Source: Apostichopus japonicus (lineage: Eukaryota; Echinodermata; Holothuroidea; Aspidochirotida; Stichopodidae). Taken from it: 64,000 nt of DNA. Below the pieces are notes generated by a model. It did no database searches and was not told where the DNA came from. It was given only the letters and a program-made list of their open reading frames with translations. The position numbers and the translations under genes are program-made. Positions 48,800-61,800 of this stretch are shown here, in pieces. The stretch spans positions 5,664,001 through 5,728,000 of the forward strand of contig NC_092571.1 of NCBI RefSeq assembly GCF_037975245.1, in the 5' to 3' direction. Within the stretch, counting starts at the first letter, position 1. Each line of letters starts with the position of its first letter.

Positions 48800-51700
48800 T
48801 TCATCGGTACGGTACCGAACATTCGATTATCGGTACCGCACATTCGATTGATCGGTACCGCACATTCGATTGATCGGTACCGCACATTCGATTGATCGGT
48901 ACCGCACATTCGATTGATCGGTACCGTACATTCGATTGATCGGTACCGAACATTCGATTGATCAATACCTCACATTCGATTGATCGGTAACGAATATTCG
49001 AATGATCGGTACCGCACATTCGATTGATCGGTAACGAACATTCGATTGATCGGTACCGCACATTCGATTGATCAATACCGCATATTCGATTGATCGGTAC
49101 CGCACATTCGATTGATCGGAACCGCACATTCTATTTATCGGTACGGTACCGAACATTCGATTGATCGGTACCGAACATTCGATTGATCGGTACCGAACAT
49201 TCGATTGATCGGTACCGCACAATCGATTGATCGGTACCGAACATTCGATTTATCGGTACGGTACCGAACATTCGATTGATCGGTACCGAACATTCGATTG
49301 ATCGGTACCGAACATTCGATTGATCGGTACCGCACAATCGATTGATCGGTACCGAACATTCGATTGATGGGTACCGAATATTCTATTGATCGGTACCGCA
49401 CATTTGATTGATCGATCGGTACCGCACATTCGATTGATCGGTACCGAACATTCGATTGATCGGTACCGAACATTCGATTGATCAATACCGCACATTCGAT
49501 TGATCGGTACCGCACATTCGATTGATCGGTACCGCACATTCGATTGATCGGTACCGCACATTCGATTGATCGGAACCGCACACTCGATTCATCGGTACGG
49601 TATCGAACATTCGATTGTTCGGTATCGCACATTAGTTGATCGGTACCGCACATTCGATTGATCGGTACCTCACATTCGATTGATCGGTACCGCACATTCG
49701 ATTGATCGGTACCGCACATTCGATTCATCGGTACCGCACATTCGATTGATCGGTACCGAACATTCGATTGTTCGTTACCGCACATTCGATTGATCGGTAT
49801 CGAACATTCGATTGATCGGTACCGCACATTCGATTGATCGGTACCGCACATTCGATTGATCGGAACCGCACATTCGATTTATCGGTACGGTACCGAACAT
49901 TCGATTGATCGGTACCGAACATTCGATTGATCGGTACCGAACATTCGATTGATCGGTACCGCACAATCGATTGATCGGTACCGAACATTCGATTGATGGG
50001 TACCGAATATTCTATTGATCGGTACCGCACATTTGATTGATCGATCGGTACCGCACATTCGATTGATCGATCGGTACCGCACATTCGATTGATCGGTACC
50101 GAACATTCGATTGATCGGTACCGAACATTCGATTGATCAATACCGCACATTCGATTGATCGGTAACGAATATTCGAATGATCGGTACCGCACATTCGATT
50201 GATCGGTAACGAACATTCGATTGATCGGTACCGCACATTCGATTGATCAATACCGAATATTCGATTGATCGGTACCGCACATTCGATTCATCGGTATCGA
50301 ACATTCGATTGATCGGTACAGCACATTCGATTGATCGGTACCGCACATTCGATTGATCGGTACGGTATCGAACATTCGATTGTTCGGTATCGCACAGTAG
50401 TTGATCGGTACCGCACATTCGATTGATCGGTACCGCACATTCGATTGATCGGTACCGCACATTCGATTCATCGGTACGGTACCGAACATTCGATTATCGG
50501 TACCGCACATTCGATTGATCGGTACCGCACATTCGATTGATCGGTACCGCACATTCGATTGATCGGTACCGCACATTCGATTGATCGGTACCGTACATTC
50601 GATTGATCGGTACCGAACATTCGATTGATCAATACCTCACATTCGATTGATCGGTAACGAATATTCGAATGATCGGTACCGCACATTCGATTGATCGGTA
50701 ACGAACATTCGATTGATCGGTACCGCACATTCGATTGATCAATACCGCATATTCGATTGATCGGTACCGCACATTCGATTGATCGGAACCGCACATTCTA
50801 TTTATCGGTACGGTACCGAACATTCGATTGATCGGTACCGAACATTCGATTGATCGGTACCGAATATTCGATTGATCGGTACCGCACAATCGATTGATCG
50901 GTACCGAACATTCGATTGATGGGTACCGAATATTCTATTGATCGGTACCGCACATTTGATTGATCGATCGGTACCGCACATTCGATTGATCGGTAACGAA
51001 TATTCGAATGATCGGTACCGCACATTCGATTGATCGGTACCGCACATTCGATTGATCGGTACCGCACATTCGATTGATCGGTACCGCACATTCGATTGAT
51101 CGGTACCGCACATTCGATTGATCGGTACCGAACATTCGATTGATCGGTACCGAACATTCGATTGATCAATACCGCACATTCGATTGATCGGTAACGAATA
51201 TTCGAATGATCGGTACCGCACATTCGATTGATCGGTAACGAACATTCGATATATCGGTACCGCACATTCGATTGATCAATACCGAATATTCGATTGATCG
51301 GTACCGCACATTCGATTCATCGGTATCGAACATTCGATTGATCGGTACAGCACATTCGATTGATCGGTACCGCACATTCGATTGATCGGTACGGTATCGA
51401 ACATTCGATTGTTCGGTATCGCACATTAGTTGATCGGTACCGCACATTCGATTGATCGGTACCGCACATTCGATTCATCGGTACCGCACATTCGATTCAT
51501 CGGTACCGCACATTCGATTGATCTGTACCGCACATTCGATTGATCGGTACCGAACATTCGATTGATCGGTACCGAACATTCGATTGATCAATACCGCACA
51601 TTCGATTGATCGGTAACGAATATTCGAATGATCGGTACCGCACATTCGATTGATCGGTAACGAACATTCGATTGATCGGTACCGCACATTCGATTGATCA

Positions 51701-54700
51701 ATACCGCATATTCGATTGATCGGTACTGCACATTCGATTGATCGGTATCGAACATTCGATTGATCGGTACAGCACATTCGATTGATCGGTACCGCACATT
51801 CGATTGATCGGTACGGTATCGAACATTCGATTGTTCGGTATCGCACATTCGATTGATCGGTACCGCACATTCGATTCATCGGTACCGCACATTCGATTGA
51901 TCGGTACCGAACATTCGATTGTTCGTTACCGCACATTCGATTGATCGGTATCGCACATTAGTTGATCGGTACCGCACATTCGATTGATCGGTACCGCACA
52001 TTCGATTGATCGGTACCGCACATTCGATTGATCGGTACCGCACATTCGATTCATCGGTACCGCACATTCGATTGATCGGTACCGAACATTCGATTGTTCG
52101 TTACCGCACATTCGATTGATCGGTATCGAACATTCGATTGATCTGTACCGCACATTCGATTGATCGGTACCGCACATTCGATTGATCGGAACCGCACATT
52201 CGATTTATCGGTACGGTACCGAACATTCGATTGATCGGTACCGAACATTCGATTGATCGGTACCGAACATTCGATTGATCGGTACCGCACAATCGATTGA
52301 TCGGTACCGAACATTCGATTGATGGGTACCGAATATTCTATTGATCGGTACCGCACATTTGATTGATCGATCGGTACCGCACATTCGATTGATCGGTACC
52401 GAACATTCGATTGATCGGTACCGAACATTCGATTGATCAATACCGCACATTCGATTGATCGGTAACGAATATTCGAATGATCGGTACCGCACATTCGATT
52501 GATCGGTACCGCACATTCGATTGATCGGTACCGCACATTCGATTGATCGGTACCGCACATTCGATTGATCGGTACCGAACATTCGATTGATCGGTACCGA
52601 ACATTCGAATGATCGGTACCGAACATTCGATTGATCAATACCGCACATTCGATTGATCGGTAACGAATATTCGAATGATCGGTACCGCACATTCGATTGA
52701 TCGGTAACGAACATTCGATTGATCGGTACCGCACATTCGATTGATCAATACCGCACATTCGATTGATCGGTACCGCACATTCGATTCATCGGTATCGAAC
52801 ATTCGATTGATCGGTACAGCACATTCGATTGATCGGTACCGCACATTCGATTGATCGGTACGGTATCGAACATTCGATTGTTCGGTATCGCACATTAGTT
52901 GATCGGTACCGCACATACGATTGATCGGTACCGCACATTCGATTCATCGGTACCGCACATTCGATTCATCGGTACGGTACCGAACATTCGATTATCGGTA
53001 CCGCACATTCGATTGATCGGTACCGCACATTCGATTGATCGGTACCTCACATTCGATTGATCAATACCTCACATTCGATTGATCGGTAACGAATATTCGA
53101 ATGATCGGTACCGCACATTCGATTGATCGGTAACGAACATTCGATTGATCGGTACCGCACATTCGATTGATCAATACCGCATATTCGATTGATCGGTACC
53201 GCACATTCGATTGATCGGAACCGCACATTCTATTTATCGGTACGGTACCGAACATTCGATTGATCGGTACCGAACATTCGATTGATCGGTACCGAACATT
53301 CGATTGATCGGTACCGCACAATCGATTGATCGGTACCGAACATTCGATTGATGGGTACCGAATATTCTATTGATCGGTACCGCACATTTGATTGATCGAT
53401 CGGTACCGCACATTCGATTGATCGGTACCGAACATTCGATTGATCGGTACCGAACATTCGATTGATCAATACCGCACATTCGATTGATCGGTAACGAATA
53501 TTCGAATGATCGGTACCGCACATTCGATTGATCGGTACCGCACATTCGATTGATCGGTACCGCACATTCGATTGATCGGTACCGAACATTCGATTGATCG
53601 GTATCGAACATTCGATTGATCGGTACCGCACATTCGAATGATCGGTACCGCACATTCGATTGATCGGTACCGCACATTCGATTGATCGGAACCGCACATT
53701 CGATTCATCGGTACGGTATCGAACATTCGATTGTTCGGTATCGCACATTAGTTGATCGGTACCGCACATTCGATTGATCGGTACCGCACATTCGATTGAT
53801 CGGTACCGCACATTCGATTGATCGGTACCGCACATTCGATTCATCGGTACCGCACATTCGATTGATCGGTACCGAACATTCGATTGTTCGTTACCGCACA
53901 TTCGATTGATCGGTATCGAACATTCGATTGATCTGTACCGCACATTCGATTGATCGGTACCGCACATTCGATTGATCGGAACCGCACATTCGATTTATCG
54001 GTACGGTACCGAACATTCGATTGATCGGTACCGAACATTCGATTGATCGGTACCGAACATTCGATTGATCGGTACCGCACAATCGATTGATCGGTACCGA
54101 ACATTCGATTGATGGGTACCGAATATTCTATTGATCGGTACCGCACATTTGATTGATCGATCGGTACCGCACATTCGATTGATCGGTACCGAACATTCGA
54201 TTGATCGGTACCGAACATTCGATTGATCAATACCGCACATTCGATTGATCGGTAACGAATATTCGAATGATCGGTACCGCACATTCGATTGATCGGTACC
54301 GCACATTCGATTGATCGGTACCGCACATTCGATTGATCGGTACCGCACATTCGATTGATCGGTACCGCACATTCGATTGATCGGTACCGAACATTCGAAT
54401 GATCGGTACCAAACATTCGATTGATCAATACCGCACATTCGATTGATCGGTAACGAATATTCGAATGATCGGTACCGCACATTCGATTGATCGGTAACGA
54501 ACATTCGATTGATCGGTACCGCACATTCGATTGATCAATACCGCACATTCGATTGATCGGTACCGCACATTCGATTCATCGGTATCGAACATTCGATTGA
54601 TCGGTACAGCACATTCGATTGATCGGTACCGCACATTCGATTGATCGGTACGGTATCGAACATTCGATTGTTCGGTATCGCACATTAGTTGATCGGTACC

Positions 54701-57040
54701 GCACATTCGATTGATCGGTACCGCACATTCGATTCATCGGTACCGCACATTCGATTCATCGGTACGGTACCGAACATTCGATTATCGGTACCGCACATTC
54801 GATTGATCGGTACCGCACATTCGATTGATCGGTACCGAACATTCGATTGATCAATACCTCACATTCGATTGATCGGTAACGAATATTCGAATGATCGGTA
54901 CCGCACATTCGATTGATCGGTAACGAACATTCGATTGATCGGTACCGCACATTCGATTGATCAATACCGCATATTCGATTGATCGGTACCGCACATTCGA
55001 TTGATCGGAACCGCACATTCTATTTATCGGTACGGTACCGAACATTCGATTGATCGGTACCGAACATTCGATTGATCGGTACCGAACATTCGATTGATCG
55101 GTACCGCACAATCGATTGATCGGTACCGAACATTCGATTTATGGGTACCGAATATTCTATTGATCGGTACCGCACATTTGATTGATCGATCGGTACCGCA
55201 CATTCGATTGATCGGTACCGAACATTCGATTGATCGGTACCGAACATTCGATTGATCAATACCGCACATTCGATTGATCGGTAACGAATATTCGAATGAT
55301 CGGTACCGCACATTCGATTGATCGGTACCGCACATTCGATTGATCGGTACCGCACATTCGATTGATCGGTACCGAACATTCGATTGATCGGTACCGAACA
55401 TTCGATTGATCAATACCGCACATTCGATTGATCGGTAACGAATATTCGAATGATCGGTACCGCACATTCGATTGATCGTTAACGAACATTCGATTGATCG
55501 GTACCGCACATTCGATTGATCAATACCGAATATTCGATTGATCGGTACCGCACATTCGATTCATCGGTATCGAACATTCGATTGATCGGTACAGCACATT
55601 CGATTGATCGGTACCGCACATTCGATTGATCGGTACGGTATCGAACATTCGATTGTTCGGTATCGCACATTAGTTGATCGGTACCGCACATTCGATTGAT
55701 CGGTAACGAACATTCGATTCATCGGTACCGCACATTCGATTCATCGGTACGGTACCGAACATTCGATTATCGGTACCGCACATTCGATTGATCGGTAACG
55801 AATATTCGAATGATCGGTACCGCACATTCGATTGATCGGTAACGAACATTCGATTGATCGGTACCGCACATTCGATTGATCAATACCGCATATTCGATTG
55901 ATCGGTACCGCACATTCGATTGATCGGTATCGAACATTCGATTGATCGGTACAGCACATTCGATTGTTCGGTACCGCACATTCGATTGATCGGTACGGTA
56001 TCGAACATTCGATTGTTCGGTATCGCACATTAGTTGATCGGTACCGCACATTCGATTGATCGGTACCGCACATTCGATTGATCGGTACCGCACATTCGAT
56101 TCATCGGTACCGCACATTCGATTGATCGGTACCGAGCATTCGATTGTTCGTTACCGCACATTCGATTGATCGGTATCGAACATTCGATTGATCGGTACCG
56201 CACATTCGATTGATCGGTACCTCACATTCGATTGATCGGTACCGCACATTCGATTAATCGGTACCGCACATTCGATTGATCGGTACCGAACATTCGATTG
56301 ATCGGAACCGCACATTCGATTCATCGGTACGGTACCGAACATTCGATTGTTCGGTACCGAACATTCGATTGATCGGTACCGCACAATCGATTGATCGGTA
56401 CCGAACATTCGATTGATCGGTACCGAACATTCTATTGATCGGTACCGCACATTCGATTGATCGGTACCGCACATTCGATTGATCGGTACCGAACATTCGA
56501 TTGATCGGTACCGAACATTCGATTGATCGGAACCGCACATTCGATTCATCGGTACGGTACCAAACATTCGATTGATCGGTACCGAACATTCGATTGATCG
56601 GTACCGCACAATCGATTGATCGGTACCGAACATTCGATTGATGGGTTCCGAACATTCTATTGATCGGTACCGAACATTCGATTGATCGGTACCGCACATT
56701 CGATTGATCGGTACCGAACATTCGATTGATCGGTACCGAACATTCGATTGATCAATACCGCACATTCGATTGATCGGTAACGAATATTCGAATGATCGGT
56801 ACCGCACATTCGATTGATCGGTACCGCACATTCGATTGATCGGTACCGCACATTCGATTGATCGGAACCGCACATTCGATTCATCGTTACGGTACCGAAC
56901 ATTCGATTATCGGTACCGCACATTCGATTGATCGGTACCGAACATTCGATTGATCGGTACCGAACATTCGATTGATCGGTACCGAACATTTGATTGATCG
57001 GTACCGAACATTCGATTAATCGGTACCGAACATTCGATTG
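48800..57040. repeat. Higher-order repeats of 1.67-1.79 kb
   Basis: Blocks near 48,801-49,330 recur 1,667 bp on (50,468 onward). 52,051-53,320 recurs 1,790 bp on (53,841-55,110). Each contains the cassette of doubled GGTAC, TTGTTCGG and ATTAGTTGATC. The order of variants resembles 36.5-38.0 kb, so these blocks probably expanded from the end of the large duplicon. Confidence 0.8.
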
Positions 57041-57046
57041 ATAAGT

Positions 57047-58550
57047 ACCGAACATTCGATTGATCGGTATCGTACATTCGATGAATACGTACCGTACATT
57101 CGATTTATCGGTACCGAACTATCACTTGATCGGTAGAGAACATTCGATTGATCGGTACCGCACATTCGATTGATCGATACCGCACATTCGATTGATCGGC
57201 ACCGAACATTCGATTGATCGGTAACGCACAGTTGATTGATCCGTGCGGAACATTCGATTGATCGGTACCGAACATTCGATTGATCGATATCGCATATTCG
57301 ATTGATCGGTATCGCACATTCGATTGATCGGTACCGAACTATCGATTGATCGGTACCGCACATTCGATTGATCGGTACCGCACATTCGATTGATCGGTAC
57401 CGTACATTCGATTGATCCGTACCGAACATTCGATTGATCAATACCGCACATTCGATTGATCGGTAACGAATATTCGAATGATCGGTACCGCACATTCGAT
57501 TGATCGGTAACGAACATTCGATTGATCGGTACCGCACATTCGATTGATCGCTACCGAACATTCGATTGATCAAAACCGCACATTCGATTGATCGGTACCG
57601 CACATTCGATTGATCGGTATCGAACATTCGATTGATCGGTACAGCACATTCGATTGATCGGTACCGCACATTCGATTGATCGGTACGGTATCGAACATTC
57701 GATTGTTCGGTATCGCACATTAGTTGATCGGTACCGCACATTCGATTGATCGGTACCGAACATTCGATTGATCGGTATCGCACATTCAATTGATCGGTAC
57801 CGAACATTCGATTGATCAATACCGCACATTCGATTGATCGGTAACGAATATTCGATTCATCGGTACCGAACATTCGATTGATCGGTACCGCACATTCGAT
57901 TGATCGGTACCGCACATTCGATTGATCGGTACCGCATATTCCATTGATCGGTATCGAACTTTCGACTGCTCCGTACCGCACATTCGATTGATCGGTACCG
58001 CACATATGATTGATCGGTACCGAACATTTGATTGATCGGTACCGCACATTCGATTGATCGGTACCGCACATTCGATTAATCGGTACCGCACATTCGATTG
58101 ATCGGTACCGAACATTCGATTGATCGGTATCGCACAATCGATTGATCGGTACCGAACATTCGATTGATCGGTTCCGAACATTCGATTGATCAATACCGCA
58201 CATTCGTTTGATCGGTACCGCAAATTCGATTGATCGCTACCGAACATTCGATTGGTCAATACATCACATTCGATTGATCGGTACAGCACATTCTATTGAT
58301 CGGTACCGCACATTCGATTGATCGGTACGGTATCGAACATTCGATTGTTCGGTACCGCACATTCGATTGATCGGTACCGCACATTAGATTGATCGGTATC
58401 GAACATTCGATTGTTCGGTACCGCACATTCGATTGATCGGTATCGAACATTCGATTGATCGGTACCGCACATTCGATTGATCGGTACCGCACATATGATT
58501 GATCGGTACCGCACATTCGATTGATTGGTACCGCACATTCGATTGAACGG
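57047..58550. repeat. Third, partial copy of the large duplicon
   Basis: TCGATGAATACGTACCGTAC at 57,071, followed by CTATCACTTGATCGGTAGAG, repeats the order at 32,850-32,915 with an offset near 24,225. Further on the offset is 24,247. More single-base changes are seen than between copies 1 and 2, so this copy is older or came from another version. It lacks the inverted island, which would lie just to its left. Confidence 0.8.
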
Positions 58551-58851
58551 TACCGCACATTCGATTAATCGGTACCGCACATTCGATTGATCGGTACCGA
58601 ACATTCGATTGATCGGTACCGCACAATCGATTGATCGGTACCGAACATTCTATTGATCTGTACCGCACATTCGATTGATCGGTACCGCACATTCGATTGA
58701 TCGGTACCGCACATTCGATTGATCGGTACCTCACATTCGATTGATCGGTACCGCACATTCGATTGATCGGTATCGAACATTCGTTTGATCGGTACCGCAC
58801 ATTTGATTGATCGGTACCGCACATTCGATTGATCGGTACCGCACATTCGAT

Positions 58852-61800
58852 TCATCGGTACCGCACATTCGATTCATCGGAACCGCACATTCGATTCATC
58901 GGTTCGGTACCGAACATTCGATTATCGGTACCGCACATTCGATTGATCGGTACCGCACATTCGTTTGATCGGTACCGCACATTCGATTGATCGGTACCGC
59001 ACATTCGATTGATCGGTACCGAACATTCGATTGATCGGTACCGAACATTCGATTGATCAATACCGCACATTCGATTGATCGGTAACGAATATTCGAATGA
59101 TCGGTACCGCACATTCGATTGATCGGTAACGAACATTCGATTGATCGGTACCGCACATTCGATTGATCAATACCGCACATTCGATTGATCGGAACCGCAC
59201 ATTCGATTCATCGGTACGGTACAGAACATTCGATTGATCTGTACCGCACAATCGATTGATCGGTACCGAACATTCGATTGATGGGTACCGAATATTCTAT
59301 TGATCGGTACCGCACATTTGATTGATCGATCGGTACCGCACATTCGATTGATCGGTACCGAACATTCGATTGATCGGTACCGAACATTCGATTGATCAAT
59401 ACCGCACATTCGATTGATCGGTAACGAATATTCGAATGATCGGTACCGCACATTCGATTGATCGGTACCGCACATTCGATTCATCGGTACCGCACATTCG
59501 ATTCATCGGTACCGCACATTCGATTGATCGGAACCGCACATTCGATTCATCGGTACGGTACCGAACATTCGATTATCGGTACCGCACATTCGATTGATCG
59601 GTACCGCACATTCGATTGATCGGTACCGCACATTCGATTGATCGGTACCGCACATTCGATTGATCGGTACCGAACATTCGATTGATCGGTACCGAACATT
59701 CGATTGATCAATACCGCACATTCGATTGATCGGTAACGAATATTCGAATGATCGGTACCGCACATTCGATTGATCGGTAACGAACATTCGATTGATCGGT
59801 ACCGCACATTCGATTGATCAATACCGAATATTCGATTGATCGGTACCGCACATTCGATTCATCGGTATCGAACATTCGATTAATCGGTACAGCACATTCG
59901 ATTGATCGGTACCGCACATTCGATTGATCGGTACGGTATCGAACATTCGATTGTTCGGTATCGCACATTAGTTGATCGGTACCGCACATTCGATTGATCG
60001 GTACCGCACATTCGATTGATCGGTACCGCACATTCGATTGATCGGTACGGCACATTCGATTGATCGGTACCGCACATTCGATTGATCGGTACCGAACATT
60101 CGATTGTTCGTTACCGCACATTCGATTGATCGGTATCGAACATTCGATTGATCGGTACCTCACATTCGATTGATCGGTACCGCACATTCGATTAATCGGT
60201 ACCGCACATTCGATTGATCAATACCGCACATTCGATTGATCGGTAACGAATATTCGAATGATCGGTACCGCACATTCGATTGATCAATACCGCACATTCG
60301 ATTCATCGGTACGGTACCGAACATTCGATTATCGGTACCGCACATTCGATTGATCGGTACCGCACATTCGATTGATCGGTACCGCACATTCGATTGATCG
60401 GTACCGAACATTCGTTTGATCGGTACGGAACATTCGATTGATCAATACCTCACATTCGATTGATCGGTAACGAATATTCGAATGATCGGTACCGCACATT
60501 CGATTGATCGGTAACGAACATTCGATTGATCGTTACCGCACATTCGATTGATCAATACCGCATATTCGATTGATCGGTACCGCACATTCGATTGATCGGT
60601 ATCGAACATTCGATTGATCGGTACAGCACATTCGATTGATCGGTACCGCACATTCGATTGATCGGTACGGTATCGAACATTCGATTGTTCGGTATCGCAC
60701 ATTAGTTGATCGGTACCGCACATTCGATTGATCGGTACCGCACATTCGATTGATCGGTACCGCACATTCGATTGATCGGTACCTCACCTTCGATTGATCG
60801 GTACCGCACATTCGATTGATCGGTATCGAACATTCGTTTGATCGGTACCGCACATTTGATTGATCGGTACCGCACATTCGATTGATCGGTACCGCACATT
60901 CGATTCATCGGTACCGCACATTCGATTGATCGGAACCGCACATTCGATTCATCGGTTCGATACCGAACATTCGATTATCGGTACCGCACATTCGATTGAT
61001 CGTTACCGCACATTCGTTTGATCGGTACCGCACATTCGATTGATCGGTACCGCACATTCGATTGATCGGTACCGAACATTCGATTGATCGGTACCGAACA
61101 TTCGATTGATCAATACCGCACATTCGATTGATCGGTAACGAATATTCGAATGATCGGTACCGCACATTCGATTGATCGGTAACGAACATTCGATTGATCG
61201 GTACCGCACATTCGATTGATCAATACCGCACATTCGATTGATCGGAACCGCACATTCGATTCATCGGTACGGTACAGAACATTCGATTGATCGGTACCGA
61301 ACATTCGTTTGATCTGTACCGCACAATCGATTGATCGGTACCGAACATTCGATTGATGGGTACCGAATATTCTATTGATCGGTACCGCACATTTGATTGA
61401 TCGATCGGTACCGCACATTCGATTGATCGGTACCGAACATTCGATTGATCGGTACCGAACATTCGATTGATCAATACCGCACATTCGATTGATCGGTAAC
61501 GAATATTCGAATGATCGGTACCGCACATTCGATTGATCGGTACCGCACATTCGATTGATCGGTACCGCACATTCGATTCATCGGTACCGCACATTCGATT
61601 GATCGGAACCGCACATTCGATTCATCGGTACGGTACCGAACATTCGATTATCGGTACCGCACATTCGATTGATCGGTACCGCACATTCGATTGATCGGTA
61701 CCGCACATTCGATTGATCGGTACCGCACATTCGATTGATCGGTACCGAACATTCGATTGATCGGTACCGAACATTCGATTGATCAATACCGCACATTCGA

